A DNA stretch of 64,000 nt from an uncultured Lachnospiraceae bacterium (GTDB lineage: Bacteria; Bacillota; Clostridia; Lachnospirales; Lachnospiraceae). Within the stretch, counting starts at the first letter, position 1, and each line of letters begins with the position of its first letter. Positions 61,492 to 64,000 of the stretch are shown one piece after another. The position numbers were made by a program, and so were the translations under genes. The stretch covers positions 1 through 64,000 of the forward strand of contig CAJUSS010000003.1 in the NCBI GenBank assembly GCA_910588895.1, given 5' to 3'. Under the pieces are notes generated by a model. That model saw only the letters and a list, made by a program, of their open reading frames with translations, did no database searches and had not been told where the DNA came from.

Positions 61492-62667
61492 ATGGATATC
61501 GATATGAAGAAGATCCAGGCGCTGCTTTGCGACGCCCACCTGGACGGCTGGCTGTTCACCGATCTTCACGGCCAGGACCACATCACAAAGGACTTTCTGA
61601 AGCTGACCGACCGAAAATGCACCCGCCGGCTGTTCTACTATATCCCGGCTTCCGGCCGCCCTGTAAAGCTTTTGTCTGCCATCGAGCCCTTGTTGCTGGA
61701 CCATCTGCCCGGCGAAAAGATCCTTTATAAAGGAAAGGAGGAGCAGTGCCAGGCACTGTCCCGCCTCCTGACCCCCGGGATGCGGCTGGCCTGCCAGTAT
61801 TCCCCCGGCGGCAATGTGCCGACAGTCAGCACCCTGGATGCCGGCCTGGCCGAGCATCTGCGGTCCTTCGGCCCGGAGCTGGTCTCCTCCGCCGATCTGC
61901 TGCAGCATTTCGGCGCGGTCCTGACCGATGAGCAGATCCGCTCCCATCAGCGGGCCGGGGTCATCATCCATGGGATCTTAGATAAAACCTTCGCCTGGAT
62001 ACGGACCAGTCTGGACCGAGGGGACAGGCTCGATGAATGGATGCTCCTCAAAAAGATGGAGCAGCTCATCGCGCAGGAGGATATCTACATGGACTCCCCT
62101 CCGTTTTTCGGGATCGATGAGCACGGCTGCGATCCGGGCTATGAGCCAGGTCCCCACGGCTCCAAGGAGATCTTGGAGGGGAGCCGCCTGATCATCGATA
62201 TCGCCGGCCGGCTCCCCCAGGAAGAGGCCATCTACTACGACGTTTCCTGGTGCATGAACATCGGCCCCAGGATCGATCCGGAGTACCAGCGCCTGTTCGA
62301 TATCGTGGCCCATGCCCGCTCTCAAGCCACAGCCTATATCCAGGAACATTTGGATGCCGGTATCCCGGTCCACGGCTGTGAAGTGGATGCACTGACCCGC
62401 CAGATCTTCCAGAAGGAACAGCTGGACCCGTACATCATGCACCGCACAGGCCACAGTATCGGACATACCTGTCATGGTGTGGGGGCCAACCTGGATGACT
62501 ACGAGACCCACGACGACCGATGCCTCCTCCCCGGGACTATGTTCTCTGTAGAGCCGGGGCTCTATACAGACCGATACGGGGTCCGGCTGGAATATGATGT
62601 CCACATCACACTGGATAAAAGGCTGCAGATCTACGGCCCCATCCAGAAGGAGCTGCTGGTGATCTGA
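61492..62667 (+). CDS. M24 aminopeptidase (Xaa-Pro type)
   Basis: 391 residues. An N-terminal creatinase-like domain (1-145) is followed by the pita-bread domain with metal ligands LIIDIAG, YYDVSWC, HRTGHSIGHTCHGVG, MFSVEPGLY and VRLEYDVH, the D-D-H-E-E set. Such enzymes remove N-terminal residues before proline. The start ATG 61492 has AAGGAGGG upstream. The frame from 61339 overlaps the ECF gene and is rejected. It is followed by a terminator at 62734. Confidence 0.9.
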   Translation: MDIDMKKIQALLCDAHLDGWLFTDLHGQDHITKDFLKLTDRKCTRRLFYYIPASGRPVKLLSAIEPLLLDHLPGEKILYKGKEEQCQALSRLLTPGMRLACQYSPGGNVPTVSTLDAGLAEHLRSFGPELVSSADLLQHFGAVLTDEQIRSHQRAGVIIHGILDKTFAWIRTSLDRGDRLDEWMLLKKMEQLIAQEDIYMDSPPFFGIDEHGCDPGYEPGPHGSKEILEGSRLIIDIAGRLPQEEAIYYDVSWCMNIGPRIDPEYQRLFDIVAHARSQATAYIQEHLDAGIPVHGCEVDALTRQIFQKEQLDPYIMHRTGHSIGHTCHGVGANLDDYETHDDRCLLPGTMFSVEPGLYTDRYGVRLEYDVHITLDKRLQIYGPIQKELLVI

Positions 62668-62733
62668 GCACAAGTCGCATTTGCTCAAAACATCCGGCAG
62701 TCCCATCACATATCCGAGACCATCCGGACAAAG

Positions 62734-62787
62734 AAAAGCCCGCTGCTCACCTCCCTCAACAGGATGCCGCAGCGGGCTTTTTTTATC
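62734..62787. terminator. bidirectional terminator
   Basis: AAAAGCCCGCTGC pairs with GCAGCGGGCTTTTT across a 22-base loop, with A- and T-runs on the two sides. It lies between the convergent peptidase and kinase genes. Confidence 0.9.
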
Positions 62788-62892
62788 TTCTTCTCTCGTT
62801 CTCTTTTACGGATAGCTGATGGGGGGTTGGCTGATGCGGTTTTACGGCCTTGCCCCGGCTTCTGCGCTCCCGCTCTTTTTAGCTGCCTATAC

Positions 62893-64000
62893 TCAGTCTT
62901 CCTTCGGTCCATCCCCATCTGTCTTCAGATATTTCTGGAGCTGGAACATCAGTTTTTCCATATCGATCGGCTTCGCCACATGGGCGTTCATCCCACACGC
63001 GAGGCAGTGCTGGATATCCTCCGAAAAGGCATCTGCGGTCATCGCGATGATCGGTATATCTGCGTCTGGTCTGTCCAATGCCCGGATCGCTTGTGCCGCC
63101 TCGTAACCGTTCATGACCGGCATACGGATATCCATCAGGATCACATCATAGGCCCCCGGAGCAGATGCCTGGAACTTCTCCAGACAGAGCTTCCCATTCT
63201 CCGCCCACTCGACCTCAAAGCCAGCCTCCAACAGGATCTCCTGGGCGATCTCCCAATTGAGCTCATTATCCTCTGCCAGGAGGATGCGTTTGCCCACAAA
63301 CTGCTGGAGGTCCTCTTCCTTCTCCTCCGGCTCTTCGATCCCATCGATATACTTACTGAGTCCCAAGTAGAGATTGGACTTGAACAGCGGTTTTGAGATA
63401 AAGCCCTGGGCCCCTGCCTCACGGGCCTCATCCTCGATATCACTCCAGTCATAGGCAGAGATGATCAGGATCGGCACAGCGTCATTTACCCGTTTCCGGA
63501 TCTCCTTTGTCGTCTCTAAGCCGTCCATGCCCGGCATCTTCCAATCCAGGAGGGCCACCTGATAATCATCATGCTCTCTATGATGCTTGTCCACCATCTC
63601 CACTGCCGTCGGGCCATCCAGCGCCCACTCGGCCTGGACGCCGATCTCCTTTAACATCGACACCGCACTGTCGCAGAGTTCGCGATTATTATCCACCACC
63701 AGCATCTTCCAGGGCGGGAGGACCATATCTTCTTCCGACACGACCGCTCTCTCCAGATCCAGGGTCACATGGAACTCGCTCCCCTTGCCCAGCTCACTCT
63801 CCAGCTCGATCGACCCCTCCATAGCATCTACGATATATTTCGTGATCGCCATGCCAAGGCCAGCGCCTTCGATCTTCTGTACCATGGAGGTATCCGCCCG
63901 GGTAAAGGTCTCGAAGATCTTCTCCTGGAACGTCCGGTCCATCCCGATACCGGTATCCTTGACCCGGAAATGGCAGCGTATATAGTTCCCGCCTTTTGGA
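62893..64000 (-). CDS. hybrid histidine kinase, 5'-truncated by window edge
   Basis: The C-terminal 369 codons are visible and the frame is open to 64000. The end of the HATPase domain comes first (KDTGIGM, then EGAGLGMAITKYIV). It is followed by two receiver domains with phospho-acceptor aspartates in LLDWKMPGMDG and LMDIRMPVMNG, conserved acidic pairs (VVDNN; AEDN) and the KP lysines (ISKPL; VAKPI). The first receiver has VDNN instead of the usual DD/ED pair. The sensor and dimerisation domains lie outside the window. No separate phosphotransfer domain is visible. Confidence 0.93.
   Translation of the reverse strand, partial: PKGGNYIRCHFRVKDTGIGMDRTFQEKIFETFTRADTSMVQKIEGAGLGMAITKYIVDAMEGSIELESELGKGSEFHVTLDLERAVVSEEDMVLPPWKMLVVDNNRELCDSAVSMLKEIGVQAEWALDGPTAVEMVDKHHREHDDYQVALLDWKMPGMDGLETTKEIRKRVNDAVPILIISAYDWSDIEDEAREAGAQGFISKPLFKSNLYLGLSKYIDGIEEPEEKEEDLQQFVGKRILLAEDNELNWEIAQEILLEAGFEVEWAENGKLCLEKFQASAPGAYDVILMDIRMPVMNGYEAAQAIRALDRPDADIPIIAMTADAFSEDIQHCLACGMNAHVAKPIDMEKLMFQLQKYLKTDGDGPKED

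Noticed and set aside
1..64000. CRISPR array, rRNA operon or phage structural genes
   Set aside because: No regularly spaced direct repeats, rRNA sequence or phage modules were seen. The only tandem repeats are protein-coding.

Overview
The window looks like chromosomal DNA of a GC-rich gut Lachnospiraceae (Clostridia). The evidence is the gene set and arrangement: an Rnf complex in the order C-D-G-E-A-B, a polyC-type exonuclease, choline-binding-like cell-wall repeats, an AzgA-type purine permease, an FMN-riboswitch ribDEBAH operon, a ClpA/ClpS pair, and strong GGAGG ribosome sites with sigma-A promoters. The genus cannot be fixed by reading alone. Most genes are on the minus strand.

Positions 1-7.6 kb are the accessory part. 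A 3'-truncated hexapeptide acyltransferase gene (probably the start of a polysaccharide locus) lies downstream of a tyrosine-recombinase-like gene whose catalytic residues are replaced. A 59-codon gene precedes it, read from a perfect sigma-A promoter that carries a palindromic operator. Facing this unit are two XRE regulators and two related structured intergenic elements. Then come a decayed two-gene cassette of GNAT-toxin type, a GH25 lysozyme with cell-wall repeats, and a gene split by one in-frame stop.

7.6-13.1 kb holds metal and peptide functions: a ZIP transporter, an OppA-like lipoprotein, and a metal-efflux operon (ArsR-CadC regulator, HMA chaperone, P1B ATPase). 13.1-17.4 kb is the riboflavin operon under an FMN riboswitch. 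17.5-20.9 kb is a VTC / DUF4956 / beta-helix lipoprotein operon. 21-27 kb has two convergent MATE pumps, a degenerate GGDEF-EAL protein and a purine permease. 27-34 kb has a cell-wall-repeat protein, an exonuclease with a topoisomerase zinc ribbon, clpA, thrH, clpS and a DUF5722 putative glycosidase.

34.4-40.5 kb has tRNA-Ala(GGC), carB, a NUDIX hydrolase, a PepSY lipoprotein and an XRE/membrane-protein pair. 40.8-45.9 kb is the Rnf operon. 46.4-50.6 kb is a MarR-controlled heterodimeric ABC exporter. 50.9-58.3 kb combines an amidohydrolase, adenine deaminase and a PotBCAD-type polyamine importer, a plausible polyamine/methylthioadenosine/adenine salvage neighbourhood. 58.5-64 kb has an Sfp-type transferase, an acyltransferase-3, an ECF substrate-binding subunit, an M24 peptidase and the end of a hybrid histidine kinase.

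A recurring oddity is short hydrophilic repeat-like segments inserted in loops of otherwise ordinary enzymes (RibD, RibE, ClpA, AdeC, the amidohydrolase, the recombinase-like protein).
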